Assembly (NCBI RefSeq): GCF_000024105.1
Contig: NC_013171.1
Coordinates: forward strand, 864,501-928,500
Reading direction: 5' to 3'
Origin: Anaerococcus prevotii DSM 20548
GTDB taxonomy: Bacteria; Bacillota; Clostridia; Tissierellales; Peptoniphilaceae
Length of the DNA: 64,000 nucleotides
Positions within the stretch are counted from its first letter, which is position 1; each line of letters begins with the position of its first letter. Below are positions 12,301 through 23,956 of this stretch, piece by piece. A program made the translations under genes and the position numbers. The notes beneath the pieces are model-generated. The model had not been told where the DNA came from. It made no database searches and saw only the letters and a program-made list of their open reading frames with translations.

Positions 12301-12813
12301 ATCAAGGCAGATCCAGTAGAAATCAAAGATAAGATAGATGATAACAAGGCGGTTAATGCCCTAATCAATAAAACTGGAGCTTACGAGTCTATGGATGCTC
12401 TTTTGGCTAATTTGAATTTAGTTATAAGTGTTATCACCCTCATATCTTCAGCCCTCGCCATCGTCGTTTTGTATAATATAACAAGTATTAATGTCGGGGA
12501 AAGGAAGAGGGAGCTTGCAACTATCAAAGTCTTAGGCTTTTACTCTAAGGAAGTTACCTCTTATATTTATAGGGAGATTTTCATCCTAACCATACTTGGA
12601 ATTGTCTTGGGATTTTTCTTAGGCTATGCTATGTTTAGATATATAATAGCCATAGTTGCACCAGAAGATATAATGATTGCCTACAGGACCCATATTATTA
12701 GTTATATAATCGCGGCAGCTATAACATTAGTAATTTCACTAGTGATTCTACTTTTTGTCCATAAGGATTTAAAGAAAATTGATATGGCAGAAGCAATGAG
12801 CTCTGGAGAATAA
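9382..12813 (+). CDS. FtsX-like ABC transporter permease with a giant coiled-coil insert
   Basis: 1143-residue membrane partner of the preceding ATPase. A first transmembrane helix lies at about 19-41. An extracytoplasmic domain follows, and then a charged heptad-rich coiled coil from about 249 to 593 with many repeats of the type ELDKxxxEL. FtsX-type membrane segments are at about 626-780, a second extracytoplasmic domain follows, and three more helices lie at 1013-1130. Permeases of this layout occur in many Firmicutes. Their roles are mostly unknown, with export of peptides or lipids, mechanotransmission and resistance all suggested. The coiled coil is long enough to cross much of the cell wall (inference). 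Confidence 0.88.
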   Translation: MNKTYIKSIFADMKKTKGKVLSIMIMVALASLVVVGLLLSGPSMRKSLNNSLGEYKHPDLIVRSTYGLDFEDQALIRKEEGIDKINFIRASDLTIGEDIIRLKEYDSEIPKSVITEGKIPSKDDEIILDENLKDKYKIGDELSFSYINDEQKDDQKMARLKYKIVGFYKSSDHFMEDMKEISPLGKSEIAGFAYVLSNNFLSDKYHEANIVYKDLLNIDKTSSSYVKKINSKKDGLEYRIKNRPGQVLNKIRKDADKEISDAEDDLIDAEKKLSDNEKKLIESKNDLDEGFRKYEANKSEFNQEIVKGEKDLVKAKNNLDQGREKLEAGRREYQANLEKYEGEIKKAEEELDKKQKDLNIGLAQIDEPKKEMDKAYEELNEKFESSFNKLEEAEASLILEENYINAKKQDLEEAKSLEDQSNPDIIEKINQLNEEIQTSQASYEAGKAEYDKNKKELDEKYSQAKFELDQKLGELRAKEDELNKAQAQLDEANKKLANKKSSGKAELDKAYASIKNSEGELNQGQRDYENGLAELDRNKEEGKKKLAQAYDELIDGQKKYQDAKEKFDEEKAKASKDIDKAKKDIGDSKESLLTLQDPEYTVESIFDNRGIDTYYQNSLNMDRLSKVFPAFFYLVAMLVTLTTMKRYIEEQRIINGCLKSLGYTNRDIAKRFYIYGISPTIIGALLGAVIGRFIILKVIFKAYSTGFKVLEMDVINSLPALTISVLVSTLLIAFTVFISSKETVREVPANLLKAKAPDAGSKIFLERIKFLWKRLSFMAKITSRNLFRYKSRMLMTIFGVGGCTALLFFGFAMIDAIKDTSSIQQEEIQHYSLVSMINTKAKKEDLDSYNQLIESYDNIDVYNEKASLEKNREKLDLSIIVPENDKKLKDFVSLRDRKRNPIDLTKENIVITENIANKLGIKKGDKLRVDIDGENTEVIVGDISENYISDYMYISRKYYIDNIGKDLVYNSNLIKADPVEIKDKIDDNKAVNALINKTGAYESMDALLANLNLVISVITLISSALAIVVLYNITSINVGERKRELATIKVLGFYSKEVTSYIYREIFILTILGIVLGFFLGYAMFRYIIAIVAPEDIMIAYRTHIISYIIAAAITLVISLVILLFVHKDLKKIDMAEAMSSGE

Positions 12814-12835
12814 AGTGGCCTTCGGGTCACTTTTT
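12812..12835 (+). terminator. Intrinsic terminator after the ABC exporter
   Basis: The stem AAAGTGGCC/GGGTCACTTT is closed by a TTCG tetraloop and followed by T's. It overlaps the permease stop codon. Confidence 0.85.
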
Positions 12836-12851
12836 AAAATTTCTAAAATTT

Positions 12852-12860
12852 TGTTATAAT
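12852..12860 (+). promoter_or_regulatory. Extended -10 promoter of the phosphatase/nuclease operon
   Basis: TGTTATAAT is a perfect extended -10 element 17 bases before the ATG. No good -35 box is visible upstream, because that position falls in the preceding terminator's T tract. The transcript's 5' leader would be only about ten bases. Confidence 0.6.
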
Positions 12861-12876
12861 ATATACTGAGGTGTTT

Positions 12877-13449
12877 ATGAAAATTATTTTAGTAAGACAT
12901 GGCCAAACCCAAGCTAATATTTCTTGGAAATATTCTACAGATGATACTATCTTAGCGGAAAGTGGCCTTTATATATTAGATAAAACAAAAAAATTACTAG
13001 ACTACTATAAGATAGATAAGGTTTATACATCAGATCTTATAAGAAGTCAACAGACCGCAAAAAGATTAGGCTTTGATGATTTTACGATTGATAAAAGATT
13101 GAATGAAATGAACTTTGGAGACTTCAGAGGTCGTGGGATTGATGAGGTAAGAGAAAGTGAAAAGGACTTTTTCCTTAAGGAAGAAAAGGATTATTTTAAT
13201 ATCAAATACCCATCTGGTGAATCAAGAAATGATGTGATTAAAAGGACTAGTGATTTTTTAGAAGAAAAGTCTAGAGAAGAAGACGGTACAATTCTTTGTA
13301 TATCACATGGCATAGCCATAAGATCAACTCTTTTTTGGATATTAAAAGATTTAGACAATTGGGGAAGCTTTTGGATAGATAACGGCTCTCTTACAATCTA
13401 CAATATCGAAGATGATAAGAGACTAATTGAAAGTGTAAATAAAATATGA
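12877..13449 (+). CDS. Histidine phosphatase (phosphoglycerate mutase-like) family protein
   Basis: 190-residue member of the histidine phosphatase superfamily. The phospho-acceptor motif LVRHGQTQAN is at the N-terminus, GDFRGR in the middle and CISHGIAIR with the second histidine near residue 147. The family includes CobC, PhoE and mutases, and the exact substrate is open. The ATG at 12877 is preferred over a GTG six bases earlier because GAGGTG is its ribosome site. It overlaps the next gene by four bases. Confidence 0.85.
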   Translation: MKIILVRHGQTQANISWKYSTDDTILAESGLYILDKTKKLLDYYKIDKVYTSDLIRSQQTAKRLGFDDFTIDKRLNEMNFGDFRGRGIDEVRESEKDFFLKEEKDYFNIKYPSGESRNDVIKRTSDFLEEKSREEDGTILCISHGIAIRSTLFWILKDLDNWGSFWIDNGSLTIYNIEDDKRLIESVNKI

Positions 13450-14459
13450 AGTTCATCCACTTAGCTGATGTCCACTTAGCAGATTCCTTTAACTTCGATA
13501 AGACTTTATCTAAAAAGATTAGGGAAGCTTCATGGCAGAGTCTATCAAATATTTTACAGTCTAATAAGGATGTTGATTTTGCTTTAATTGCAGGTGATCT
13601 TTTCGAAAGAGCATACTTTACAGCAAGTGATTTTAAGAGATTATTTAAGATATTTGAGGATTTTTCTAAGGATATTTATTATGTGAGTGGAAATCACGAT
13701 TATTTTGATTCTTACAATAGTATCTTTTTGGAAAATTCTCCGGAAAATTTCCATGTCTTTGGCTCAGAAAATCTAGAAGTTTTTGAAAAAGATAAGCTAA
13801 GAGTATACGGGATTTCTTATAAGGATAGGATATTTTCTAAAGATTTAGACCTTGCGATAAAGTTAGATGATGAATTTTTCAATATATTTTTAATTCATGG
13901 AGATGTTGATAGGGAAGAATCTAATTATTTTTCTTTAAATTCAAAAATAATGACCGAGACTAATTTTGATTATATAGCCATGGGTCATATCCATAAGGCT
14001 CATAGTCTAAATAATATTTACTATCCGGGATCTGTTGAGCCTCATGATTTTACTGACATATATGATTATGGTTATATCAGATACGATGATGGAAAGGTTA
14101 ATTTTTTCGATTCTTCTATCCTTAAATTTTACGATTTTAAACTAGACTTTAGGGATTTTGATAATGAAGAGGATTTACTTTCTTATATAAATCACAAATT
14201 GAAAAATAAGAAAAATATTGTAAGGATTGAAATATCAAGTAATAAAGATATAGATCAGAAATTTATAAGAAATAATATTGATGCAATCTATAAGGAAATC
14301 CACATTAAAGAAAAAAAAGATTTATCCTATATGATAAGTCTTTTCCCTAATTCTCTTTTATCTCTTTATGCCAAAAAGTTCGACAGTCCTAAAAATGAAA
14401 TTGAAAATCTCGCCTTAGAAATGGGGCTTGATGCAATTCTTAGGAGTAAAGATGACTAG
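13446..14459 (+). CDS. YhaO-like DNA repair exonuclease (SbcD/Mre11-type metallophosphoesterase)
   Basis: 337 residues with all calcineurin-like phosphoesterase motifs: HLADVHLAD at the N-terminus, AGDLFE, VSGNHDY, IHGDVD and MGHIHKAH, which together bind two metal ions. Length and motif order match B. subtilis YhaO, a relative of SbcD. It is coupled on both sides: it starts inside the phosphatase stop and overlaps the AAA ATPase gene by eight bases. That tandem is the yhaO-yhaN arrangement. A role in DNA end processing is inferred from the family. Confidence 0.87.
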   Translation: MKFIHLADVHLADSFNFDKTLSKKIREASWQSLSNILQSNKDVDFALIAGDLFERAYFTASDFKRLFKIFEDFSKDIYYVSGNHDYFDSYNSIFLENSPENFHVFGSENLEVFEKDKLRVYGISYKDRIFSKDLDLAIKLDDEFFNIFLIHGDVDREESNYFSLNSKIMTETNFDYIAMGHIHKAHSLNNIYYPGSVEPHDFTDIYDYGYIRYDDGKVNFFDSSILKFYDFKLDFRDFDNEEDLLSYINHKLKNKKNIVRIEISSNKDIDQKFIRNNIDAIYKEIHIKEKKDLSYMISLFPNSLLSLYAKKFDSPKNEIENLALEMGLDAILRSKDD

Positions 14460-16305
14460 AGTTTTTATTAAAGAAATCCATATAATTTCCTTCGGGAAGT
14501 TTGAGGATAAGAAAATAAGATTTGATGAAAATTTTAATTTAATATATGGCAAAAATGAAACAGGTAAATCAACTGTGACGAATTTCATCGAAGGCTTACT
14601 ATATGGATTTGATGAAGGAAAAAATAAGAAAAGTTTTTCTTATAAAAAAGAAGCCTATAAGCCCAAACTTTCCTATAAATATGCAGGAAGTGGAATTTTT
14701 AATAAAGATGGTATCGACCTAAAAGTAACAAGGAACTTTGAAGATGGTTCATACAAGTTGATTAATCTCTCAAGCGGAGACGAAATTCCTTCTAAGGATT
14801 CAAATCTTGGATTTCCTGGAGAATATATCCTAGATATGACCTATGATATCTATAAGAATTACCTTACAAGTTTTCAAGGGCAAAGGTCAGAACAAAAGGC
14901 CAAGGAGAAGCTAATAGAAAGCTTGGCCAACCAGGATATAGACTATGATTTCTCAGCAAATAAGGCCATTGGAATCTTAGATGATAAATTAAACAAATTA
15001 GGAAGCGATAGGGCCTACACTAAACCCTATCTTAAGGTAAAGACTGAAATCAAAGAAATCGAAGATAGGCTCTATGAAATAAAATCCTATAAAAAATCTT
15101 ACGAGAAAGACTTCAAAAGACTTGACTATAATAAGAAAAGACAAAGATCTTTAAGGGAAAAATATGAAAAAGATAAAGAGAAATTGGATTCTTACAAGAA
15201 ATATAGGGCAAATCAGAATTATAAAGATTATAAGAAGTGGACGGATGAACTCTATAAAATAAATGAATCAATAGGATCTTACAGTGATGTATTTGGACTT
15301 GATGAGGAGTATTTCCTATCCCTAGAAAAAAATTTAGGTCAAAGTAAAAAGTCTCATAGCTCAAATACGAAGTATATAGTTTTTATACAAGTCTTACTTT
15401 TCACATTTTTAGGTTTTTCTATAAATAAATATTTTTATCTACTCGCTTTAAGTTTTATGCTAGTATTTATTTTCTTAATAAATTCCACTAAAAAAACAGA
15501 AGATAGTAGAAATGACCTAAGCCAGTATAATAAATTGAGAGCAAGGTTTCTAAAATATAAGAGCTTAAAGAAGGAAAAAGAAAAAATAGAAGATGTCCTT
15601 TCAATACTTAGAAATCAGGATATTAAAGATTGTGAAAGTACTTTTGACCTAGAAGATTTTGAAAATTATGATATTGAGAAGGCAGAACTTAACCTAGATT
15701 CTTATCTAGACGATTTAGATAAAATAAATGTTGAGATTTCAAGAGATGAAAAAAACCTTGTAAGTATAGAGGAAAAAATAGAAGACGAAGTCGACCTAGT
15801 CGATAGATTACACTTCCTAGAGAATAAATTAGTTGAGATTGAAAACAAGAAGAGGGCTATTAATCTTGCAAAAAGCACTATAAAGGAAATTATCGATGAA
15901 AATAGGAATGATTTCACCAATTTAAACAAAAGAGCAAATCAGATTATTAGAGAAATAAGCAAAAATTCTTTTGACTCAATAATATTTGATGAAAAATTAA
16001 ATCCTAAGATAAGAACTAAGGAAGGCTACGATATGATGGTAGATCAACTTTCTAAGGGTTTTATGGACCAACTATCTTTTGCTTTGAAACTTAGCATAAA
16101 TGAGGAAGCTTTTTCCAAGATATTTATGGTCTATGACGATGCTTTTATCAATTATGACTTAGAAAGATTAAGAAATGCTCTATTCTTTCTTTTAGATGCC
16201 GCAAGCTTTAGACAAATTATCTATTTCACTTGCCATGATAGGGAGAGGGAAGTATTTGAGTCAGAAGGAATTAAAATTAACTATATAGATATGGAGGATG
16301 TATGA
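14452..16305 (+). CDS. YhaN-like SMC-family ATPase (SbcC-like)
   Basis: 617 residues. Walker A GKNETGKST is near residue 34 in an AAA_23-type domain, the family's SFQGQRSEQKA stretch is near 145, and the middle is coiled coil. A hydrophobic segment at about 303-342 contains two possible membrane helices, as in YhaN. The C-terminal signature region is LSKGFMDQLSFAL, followed by Walker B FMVYDDAF. The ATG at 14452 follows AGGAGTAAAG. An in-frame ATG at 14428 precedes that site and is not used. Partner of the upstream phosphoesterase. Confidence 0.85.
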   Translation: MTRVFIKEIHIISFGKFEDKKIRFDENFNLIYGKNETGKSTVTNFIEGLLYGFDEGKNKKSFSYKKEAYKPKLSYKYAGSGIFNKDGIDLKVTRNFEDGSYKLINLSSGDEIPSKDSNLGFPGEYILDMTYDIYKNYLTSFQGQRSEQKAKEKLIESLANQDIDYDFSANKAIGILDDKLNKLGSDRAYTKPYLKVKTEIKEIEDRLYEIKSYKKSYEKDFKRLDYNKKRQRSLREKYEKDKEKLDSYKKYRANQNYKDYKKWTDELYKINESIGSYSDVFGLDEEYFLSLEKNLGQSKKSHSSNTKYIVFIQVLLFTFLGFSINKYFYLLALSFMLVFIFLINSTKKTEDSRNDLSQYNKLRARFLKYKSLKKEKEKIEDVLSILRNQDIKDCESTFDLEDFENYDIEKAELNLDSYLDDLDKINVEISRDEKNLVSIEEKIEDEVDLVDRLHFLENKLVEIENKKRAINLAKSTIKEIIDENRNDFTNLNKRANQIIREISKNSFDSIIFDEKLNPKIRTKEGYDMMVDQLSKGFMDQLSFALKLSINEEAFSKIFMVYDDAFINYDLERLRNALFFLLDAASFRQIIYFTCHDREREVFESEGIKINYIDMEDV

Positions 16306-16979
16306 TATATGCAATAGCAGATTTACATCTTGATTATACAGAGAATAAGTCCATGGAAGTTTTTGGTGACGGTTGGGCTAATTACCAGGATAGGATTTTT
16401 TCTAATTGGGAAAAGATCATAAATGATGACGATACCGTCCTTATACCAGGAGATATTTCCTGGGCTATGAGCGTCGAAGAAGCAAGGATCGACCTAGGAA
16501 AAATCGATAAGATGAAGGGGAAGAAAATACTCATGAAAGGCAACCACGATTACTGGTGGTCTTCCCTGAAAAAACTTGAAGAATTGGGCCTTTCTACTTT
16601 ATCCTTCCTTCAGAACAATCATTTTGAAGTCGAAGGATATGATATTTGTGGAACCAGGGGCTGGATTTCCAAAGATAATAAGGACTTTGATGAACACGAT
16701 TTAAAGATATATAAGAGAGAGCTTATTAGGCTTGAAAATTCATTTAGAGAAAGTAAGAGTAATAAGAGGATAGTCCTCCTCCATTATCCGCCCCTAAATG
16801 CGGATGGAAGCTTTAATGAGTTTTTTGACTTATGTAAGGAATATAAGGTATCTAAACTCATTTACGGTCACTTACATGGAGTAGGACATAAGTTAATCAA
16901 AGAAGGGAATATAGAAGGCATAGAGGTCTCTTGCGTTGCGGGAGATTATATTGATTTTATGCCAGTAAGGATAGGATAA
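16302..16979 (+). CDS. Metallophosphoesterase
   Basis: 225-residue calcineurin-like phosphoesterase separate from the YhaO-like protein. Motifs are ADLHLD, IPGDISWAM, KGNHDYWW, LHYPP and GHLHG. It starts within the stop of the ATPase gene (ATGA overlap) and ends one base into the CYTH gene, so it belongs to the same transcript. The substrate is not known for this subfamily. Confidence 0.85.
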   Translation: MIYAIADLHLDYTENKSMEVFGDGWANYQDRIFSNWEKIINDDDTVLIPGDISWAMSVEEARIDLGKIDKMKGKKILMKGNHDYWWSSLKKLEELGLSTLSFLQNNHFEVEGYDICGTRGWISKDNKDFDEHDLKIYKRELIRLENSFRESKSNKRIVLLHYPPLNADGSFNEFFDLCKEYKVSKLIYGHLHGVGHKLIKEGNIEGIEVSCVAGDYIDFMPVRIG

Positions 16980-17509
16980 TGCATAGAGAAATAGAAGTAA
17001 AAGTTTTAAATATTGATGTTGAAAAGATGATAGAAAAATTAGAATGTTTGGGTGCAGATTTAATTAACCATGAATTCCAGAAAAACTACACCTTTATACC
17101 AAAAGGAAGCGATGGTTTCGAGGAAGGCTATCTAAGAGTCAGAGAAACTACCCATAAGGATAATGGTGAAAAGGAAATAGAGCTTACCTTTAAGGAAGTT
17201 AAAAATGTTGATGATGTAAGGATTAACAATGAATACACAACCCATATAGACTCAGTAACTATGATGAATAGAATCTTAGAGCATATAGGTATGGAGCTTG
17301 AATATAGTGGTGAGAAGGAAAGAATCTCCTATAGATATAAGAATCAAAGATTTGATATTGATATTTGGGATAAGGATACTTACCCAGAACCATATATGGA
17401 AATAGAATTTTCTAATCAATCAAAAATCGATGAGATCATTGATGATTTAGGCATTGATAGAAAGAATGTAACCAATAAATCAATAACAGAATTAAGAGAA
17501 GATTTATAA
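16979..17509 (+). CDS. CYTH domain protein (CyaB/thiamine-triphosphatase-like)
   Basis: 176 residues. The N-terminal HREIEVKVL contains the ExExK motif that binds triphosphate in the CYTH fold. Further Glu/Arg/Lys-rich strands (LRVRE, IELTFKE, EIEF) line the tunnel. Members are triphosphatases or class IV adenylate cyclases. It is the last gene of the operon begun at 12,877, and a new promoter starts seven bases after its stop. Confidence 0.85.
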   Translation: MHREIEVKVLNIDVEKMIEKLECLGADLINHEFQKNYTFIPKGSDGFEEGYLRVRETTHKDNGEKEIELTFKEVKNVDDVRINNEYTTHIDSVTMMNRILEHIGMELEYSGEKERISYRYKNQRFDIDIWDKDTYPEPYMEIEFSNQSKIDEIIDDLGIDRKNVTNKSITELREDL

Positions 17510-17515
17510 AAATTT

Positions 17516-17543
17516 TTGACATTCGTTTATTTCGTGATATAAT
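17516..17543 (+). promoter_or_regulatory. Strong promoter of the pyrimidine operon
   Basis: TTGACA at 17516-17521 and TATAAT at 17538-17543 are 16 bp apart, and the -10 is extended (TGATATAAT). Transcription would start about 15 bases before the pyrB ATG at 17567. That leaves no room for a PyrR attenuator or a riboswitch. Confidence 0.85.
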
Positions 17544-17566
17544 AAAAAAAACTTAAGGAGTAAACG

Positions 17567-18505
17567 ATGATTTCTATAAAAAATTTATTAAATTCATTTG
17601 ATTTGACAAAAGAAGACTTACTAGAGATAATTGATTTAGGTAATGCTATTTATAAGAGTCCTGATGATTTTTCCCATTGTGCAGACGGAAAGATATTAGG
17701 GACTCTTTTTTTTGAGCCTTCAACTAGGACTAGACTCTCATTCGAGTCAGCCATGCTTAGGCTAGGCGGTTCTGTAGTAGGTTTTTCTGATGCAGGAGTT
17801 TCTTCATCAACTAAGGGAGAAAGCCTAGCCGATACAGTAAGGACAGTAAGCCAATACGCCGATATTATCGCCATGCGCCATCCACAAGAGGGAGCAGCCT
17901 TCCTTGCAAGTAAAACTGCAGATTGTCCAATAATAAATGCTGGAGACGGTGGTCACCAACATCCGACCCAAACACTTACTGATATTTTAACAATATCAAA
18001 TTACAAGAAAGACCTATCAGGTCATGTTATAGGCCTATGTGGAGATCTTAAATATGGAAGAACAGTCCACTCCCTACTTAAAGTGATGAGCATGTTCCCA
18101 GACAATAAATTTATCCTCATATCACCGGAAGAATTAAAGCTTCCAGAATACGTAAAAAAAGAAGTATTCGCAGATGGAACTAATAATTTCGAAGAAGTAA
18201 GAAGCTTAGATGATGTAATGGATCAGTTGGACATACTATATATGACCAGGATTCAAAAGGAAAGATTCTTCTCTCAAGCCCAATACACTAGACTCAAGGA
18301 TTCATATCTACTAGATAAGGAAAAAATGCAAGCTGCAAAGGATGATTGCATTGTTCTACATCCACTGCCAAGAGTAACTGAGATTGCAACAGAAGTTGAC
18401 TCAGATCCTCGTGCAGTTTATTTTAAACAAGTTAAGTTTGGTATGTATGTAAGAATGGCGCTAATTTTAAAACTTTTGGAGGCAAATAATGATAGAAATA
18501 ACTAG
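17567..18505 (+). CDS. pyrB: Aspartate carbamoyltransferase catalytic subunit
   Basis: Joins carbamoyl phosphate and aspartate, the committed step of pyrimidine synthesis. It has 312 residues with the carbamoyl-phosphate motif [15 protein letters not shown] near 48, the HPTQTL motif near 134 and HPLPRV near 266. It is followed by pyrI with a 17-bp overlap, so this is an allosteric holoenzyme of the E. coli type. The B. subtilis enzyme lacks a regulatory subunit. Confidence 0.97.
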   Translation: MISIKNLLNSFDLTKEDLLEIIDLGNAIYKSPDDFSHCADGKILGTLFFEPSTRTRLSFESAMLRLGGSVVGFSDAGVSSSTKGESLADTVRTVSQYADIIAMRHPQEGAAFLASKTADCPIINAGDGGHQHPTQTLTDILTISNYKKDLSGHVIGLCGDLKYGRTVHSLLKVMSMFPDNKFILISPEELKLPEYVKKEVFADGTNNFEEVRSLDDVMDQLDILYMTRIQKERFFSQAQYTRLKDSYLLDKEKMQAAKDDCIVLHPLPRVTEIATEVDSDPRAVYFKQVKFGMYVRMALILKLLEANNDRNN

Positions 18506-18917
18506 TATAAAAGAAGGAATCGTAATCGATCATATCAAGGCAGGCCTTGGCATGGAAATATTTAATAAACTTGACCTAAGACATCTTAAAGATGAGGTAG
18601 CAATAATATTAAATGCAAAATCAACCCAACACGGAAGAAAAGATATATTAAAAATCGCAAATAATATAGATATTAATCTTGATATAGTTTCAATCATTGA
18701 CCCATCAGCTACAATAAATATCATAAAAGACGAGAAGGTAGTCGAAAAACTAAGCTTAAAGCTTCCTAAGGAAGTTAAGGGAATCTTAAGCTGTCAAAAT
18801 CCAAAATGCGTATCAACTAGCGAAAGAGCTGTTGAAAGCGACTTTATCCTAATAGATGAAAAAGAGAAAAATTACAAATGTGCCTACTGTGGTCATATTT
18901 ATGATGTGGAAGAATAG
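18489..18917 (+). CDS. pyrI: Aspartate carbamoyltransferase regulatory subunit
   Basis: 142 residues. The N-terminal allosteric domain (ISSIKEG/GTVIDHI-like start) would bind nucleotides. The C-terminal zinc domain has four cysteines in CxxxxC and CxxC pairs (CQNPKC and CAYC). It overlaps pyrB and abuts pyrC. With pyrI present, feedback control of the enzyme by CTP/UTP and ATP is expected. Confidence 0.95.
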   Translation: MIEITSIKEGIVIDHIKAGLGMEIFNKLDLRHLKDEVAIILNAKSTQHGRKDILKIANNIDINLDIVSIIDPSATINIIKDEKVVEKLSLKLPKEVKGILSCQNPKCVSTSERAVESDFILIDEKEKNYKCAYCGHIYDVEE

Positions 18918-21660
<2,743 letters not shown>

Positions 21661-21664
<4 letters not shown>

Positions 21665-22560
21665 ATACTAAAGTAAAAATTGCCGGAGTAGAATTTAAAA
21701 ATCCTGTTATAGCTGCAAGTGGAACTTTTGGTTTTGGTAAGGAGTTTTCTGAATATATAGACCTAAATAAATTAGGTGGTATTTGCTCTAAAGGGCTTAC
21801 CCTTCACAGGAACTTAGGTAACAAGGGAGTGAGGATTCATGAGACTGCATCAGGGATTATGAATTCGATTGGCCTTCAAAATCCAGGCATTGACTACTTT
21901 ACCAAGGAAGAATTGCCTTTTCTCGAGAAATTTGATACCGTAGCAATAGCAAACCTTGGGGGTCATAGCGTAGAAGATTATGTAAAGGGAGCGGATATCT
22001 TAGATAAGACAAGTGTCCCAATGATTGAGCTTAATATATCTTGTCCTAATGTTAAAGAAGGGGGAATGGCTTTCGGTACTGAACCTAAGAAGGCCTGTGA
22101 AGTTATAAAGAAGGTTAGAAATGTAACTAAAAAGCCTCTAATAGTAAAGCTATCTCCAAACGTTGGGTCTATTGGCGATTTTGCTAAAATTGCCGAAGAT
22201 GAAGGAGCGGATGCAATTTCTCTAATCAATACCATAAATGCTATGGCTATAGATATCAGGAGGAAAAGGCCAGTATTTGAGAATAAGACTGCAGGTCTTT
22301 CGGGTCCTTGCGTTAAGCCAATAGCCGTTAGGATGACCTATGAGGCAGCATCAGTTGTAAATATTCCAGTTATCGGCATGGGAGGAATTATGACTTATGA
22401 GGATGCCATAGAATTTATTATGGCGGGAGCTTCTGCTATTCAAGTTGGGACAGCAAACTTCATTGATTATAAGTCAATGGAAAATATTATAGATGGAATT
22501 TCTAATTTTATGAAAGAAGAAAATATAGAGGACCTTGAAGAAATAAGGGGAATAATCTAG
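21661..22560 (+). CDS. pyrD: Dihydroorotate dehydrogenase, class 1B catalytic subunit
   Basis: FMN enzyme that oxidises dihydroorotate to orotate. It has 299 residues. [11 protein letters not shown] is at the N-terminus, NSIGLQNPG in the first quarter, the catalytic cysteine lies in [10 protein letters not shown] near residue 130, and the FMN phosphate site is GMGGIM. The neighbouring pyrK makes it class 1B (NAD-linked). Confidence 0.96.
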
Positions 22561-22569
22561 GAGGAGATA

Positions 22570-23145
22570 ATGGATAAAACTTTAGAACTACTTAAAAAAT
22601 CAAACGCACTTTTGGAAGGTCACTTCATACTATCAAGTGGTAAACATTCCAATAAATACATACAATGTGCTAAGTTAATAGAAAATCCTGTATACTGCGA
22701 AGAAGTTGCAAATATAATAGGAGAAAAGCTTAAGGAAAAAGGCATAGAGGTTGACCTATGTGTGGGCCCTGCTATGGGAGGAGTAATAATTTCTTATGAA
22801 CTTGCTAGGGCACTTGGGGTAAATGCTATATTTACTGAAAGGGAAAATGGACAAATGACCCTAAGAAGAGGCTTTGAAATCAAAGAAGGCATGAAGGTTA
22901 TAATAGTAGAAGATGTAATCACTACAGGTAAGTCTTCATTTGAAACTGTTGATGTTATAAGATCTTGCGGAGCGGAAGTCCTTGCATTGACATCAATTGT
23001 AAATAGATCCAATAAAGATGAAATAAATGGACTTCCAATAATTTCTGCAACTAAAATTGACGTAGATACTTGGGATGAGGGCGAAATTCCTGATGAGTTA
23101 AAAAATATTCCAGCCACAAAGCCAGGATCAAGATCACTTAAGTAA
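22570..23145 (+). CDS. pyrE: Orotate phosphoribosyltransferase
   Basis: 191 residues. Transfers ribose phosphate from PRPP to orotate. The PRPP motif VIIVEDVITTGKS is near residue 113, and the N-terminal FILSSGKHS binds orotate. It ends the pyr operon. No pyrR, carA or carB gene is present in the cluster. Confidence 0.96.
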   Translation: MDKTLELLKKSNALLEGHFILSSGKHSNKYIQCAKLIENPVYCEEVANIIGEKLKEKGIEVDLCVGPAMGGVIISYELARALGVNAIFTERENGQMTLRRGFEIKEGMKVIIVEDVITTGKSSFETVDVIRSCGAEVLALTSIVNRSNKDEINGLPIISATKIDVDTWDEGEIPDELKNIPATKPGSRSLK

Positions 23146-23149
23146 GTCC

Positions 23150-23177
23150 TTGCATTATCTATAATTTATCATATAAT
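23150..23177 (+). promoter_or_regulatory. Promoter of the glucosaminidase gene
   Basis: TATAAT occurs at 23160-23165 and again at 23172-23177. A weak TTGCAT at 23150-23155 sits 16 bp before the second. The ribosome site AAGGGGA precedes the ATG at 23202. Confidence 0.5.
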
Positions 23178-23201
23178 TAAATAATAGATAAGGGGATAGT
23201 T

Positions 23202-23906
23202 ATGAAGGTAAGAAATTCTATTAAAAAATTAATATGTACGGCCGCTATACTAACTCTAGGAATTACTTTGGCTAACACAAAATCTTTCGCTGGCTCAAAA
23301 GATAAGAAAGACTTAATGTATTATGGTCTGCAAAAGATTAACGCCGAAACTTATAATCTTAGAGATATGAAGAAGGAAAGATTTGATAAGTTAGATAAGG
23401 ATCTTGATAAGGCAATTGAGATTGGTTGCGATAATGTCAATAGTAAAAGCTATTTTTATCTTTTACAGGATATGCCTTTTACAGGAAGTGAGCTAGATTA
23501 CGGTTTAGCTGATACAGGCCTTTATGGTTTGGGTCAAGACTTTAAGGATGTTTCCGAAAAATATGGGATAAATCCATTATTGCTAATGGCTATGGCCAAG
23601 CATGAAACTGGAAATGGAACGAGTGATTTGTTTAGAGAAAAGAATAATCTCTTTGGCTTTAATGCTATTGATCACGATCCTTATAATATGGCAAGTAAAT
23701 TTAAGGATCCAAAAGATTCTATTGATACGGTTGCCAAGCATCTTAAGGAAGAATATTTAGACAAGAACGGCACATATTTTAATGGGGTTTCTGCAAAGGG
23801 TATAGGAACATCATATGCTTCTGATCCAGAGTGGTCCCAGAAAGTTAATTCAATGATGATTGAAATCGCAGATGAAATGTTAGAAACATACAGGGCAGGT
23901 CAGTAA
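23202..23906 (+). CDS. Secreted glucosaminidase (GH73-like peptidoglycan hydrolase)
   Basis: 234 residues. A signal peptide spans residues 1 to about 30 (KKLICTAAILTLGITLA, cleavage near SFA-GS). The C-terminal half shows the glucosaminidase core LLMAMAKHETGNGTS, with the likely catalytic glutamate, then NNLFGFNAID and a conserved DSIDTVAKHL helix. It probably cuts N-acetylglucosamine linkages in the cell wall. There is no SH3 or LysM anchor. A terminator hairpin starts inside its last codons. Confidence 0.83.
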   Translation: MKVRNSIKKLICTAAILTLGITLANTKSFAGSKDKKDLMYYGLQKINAETYNLRDMKKERFDKLDKDLDKAIEIGCDNVNSKSYFYLLQDMPFTGSELDYGLADTGLYGLGQDFKDVSEKYGINPLLLMAMAKHETGNGTSDLFREKNNLFGFNAIDHDPYNMASKFKDPKDSIDTVAKHLKEEYLDKNGTYFNGVSAKGIGTSYASDPEWSQKVNSMMIEIADEMLETYRAGQ

Positions 23907-23920
23907 TGGCCTGCTTTTTT
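23895..23920 (+). terminator. Intrinsic terminator after the glucosaminidase gene
   Basis: GCAGGTC (23895-23901) pairs with GGCCTGC (23908-23914), followed by six T. The stop codon TAA lies in the loop. Confidence 0.85.
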
Positions 23921-23956
23921 GAATAGTAAAAGTATAATGTATTAAAGGAGTAGATT

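Noticed and set aside
17544-17566. Search for a PyrR attenuator or riboswitch before pyrB
   Set aside because: The leader is only about 15-23 bases and has no hairpin or T tract.
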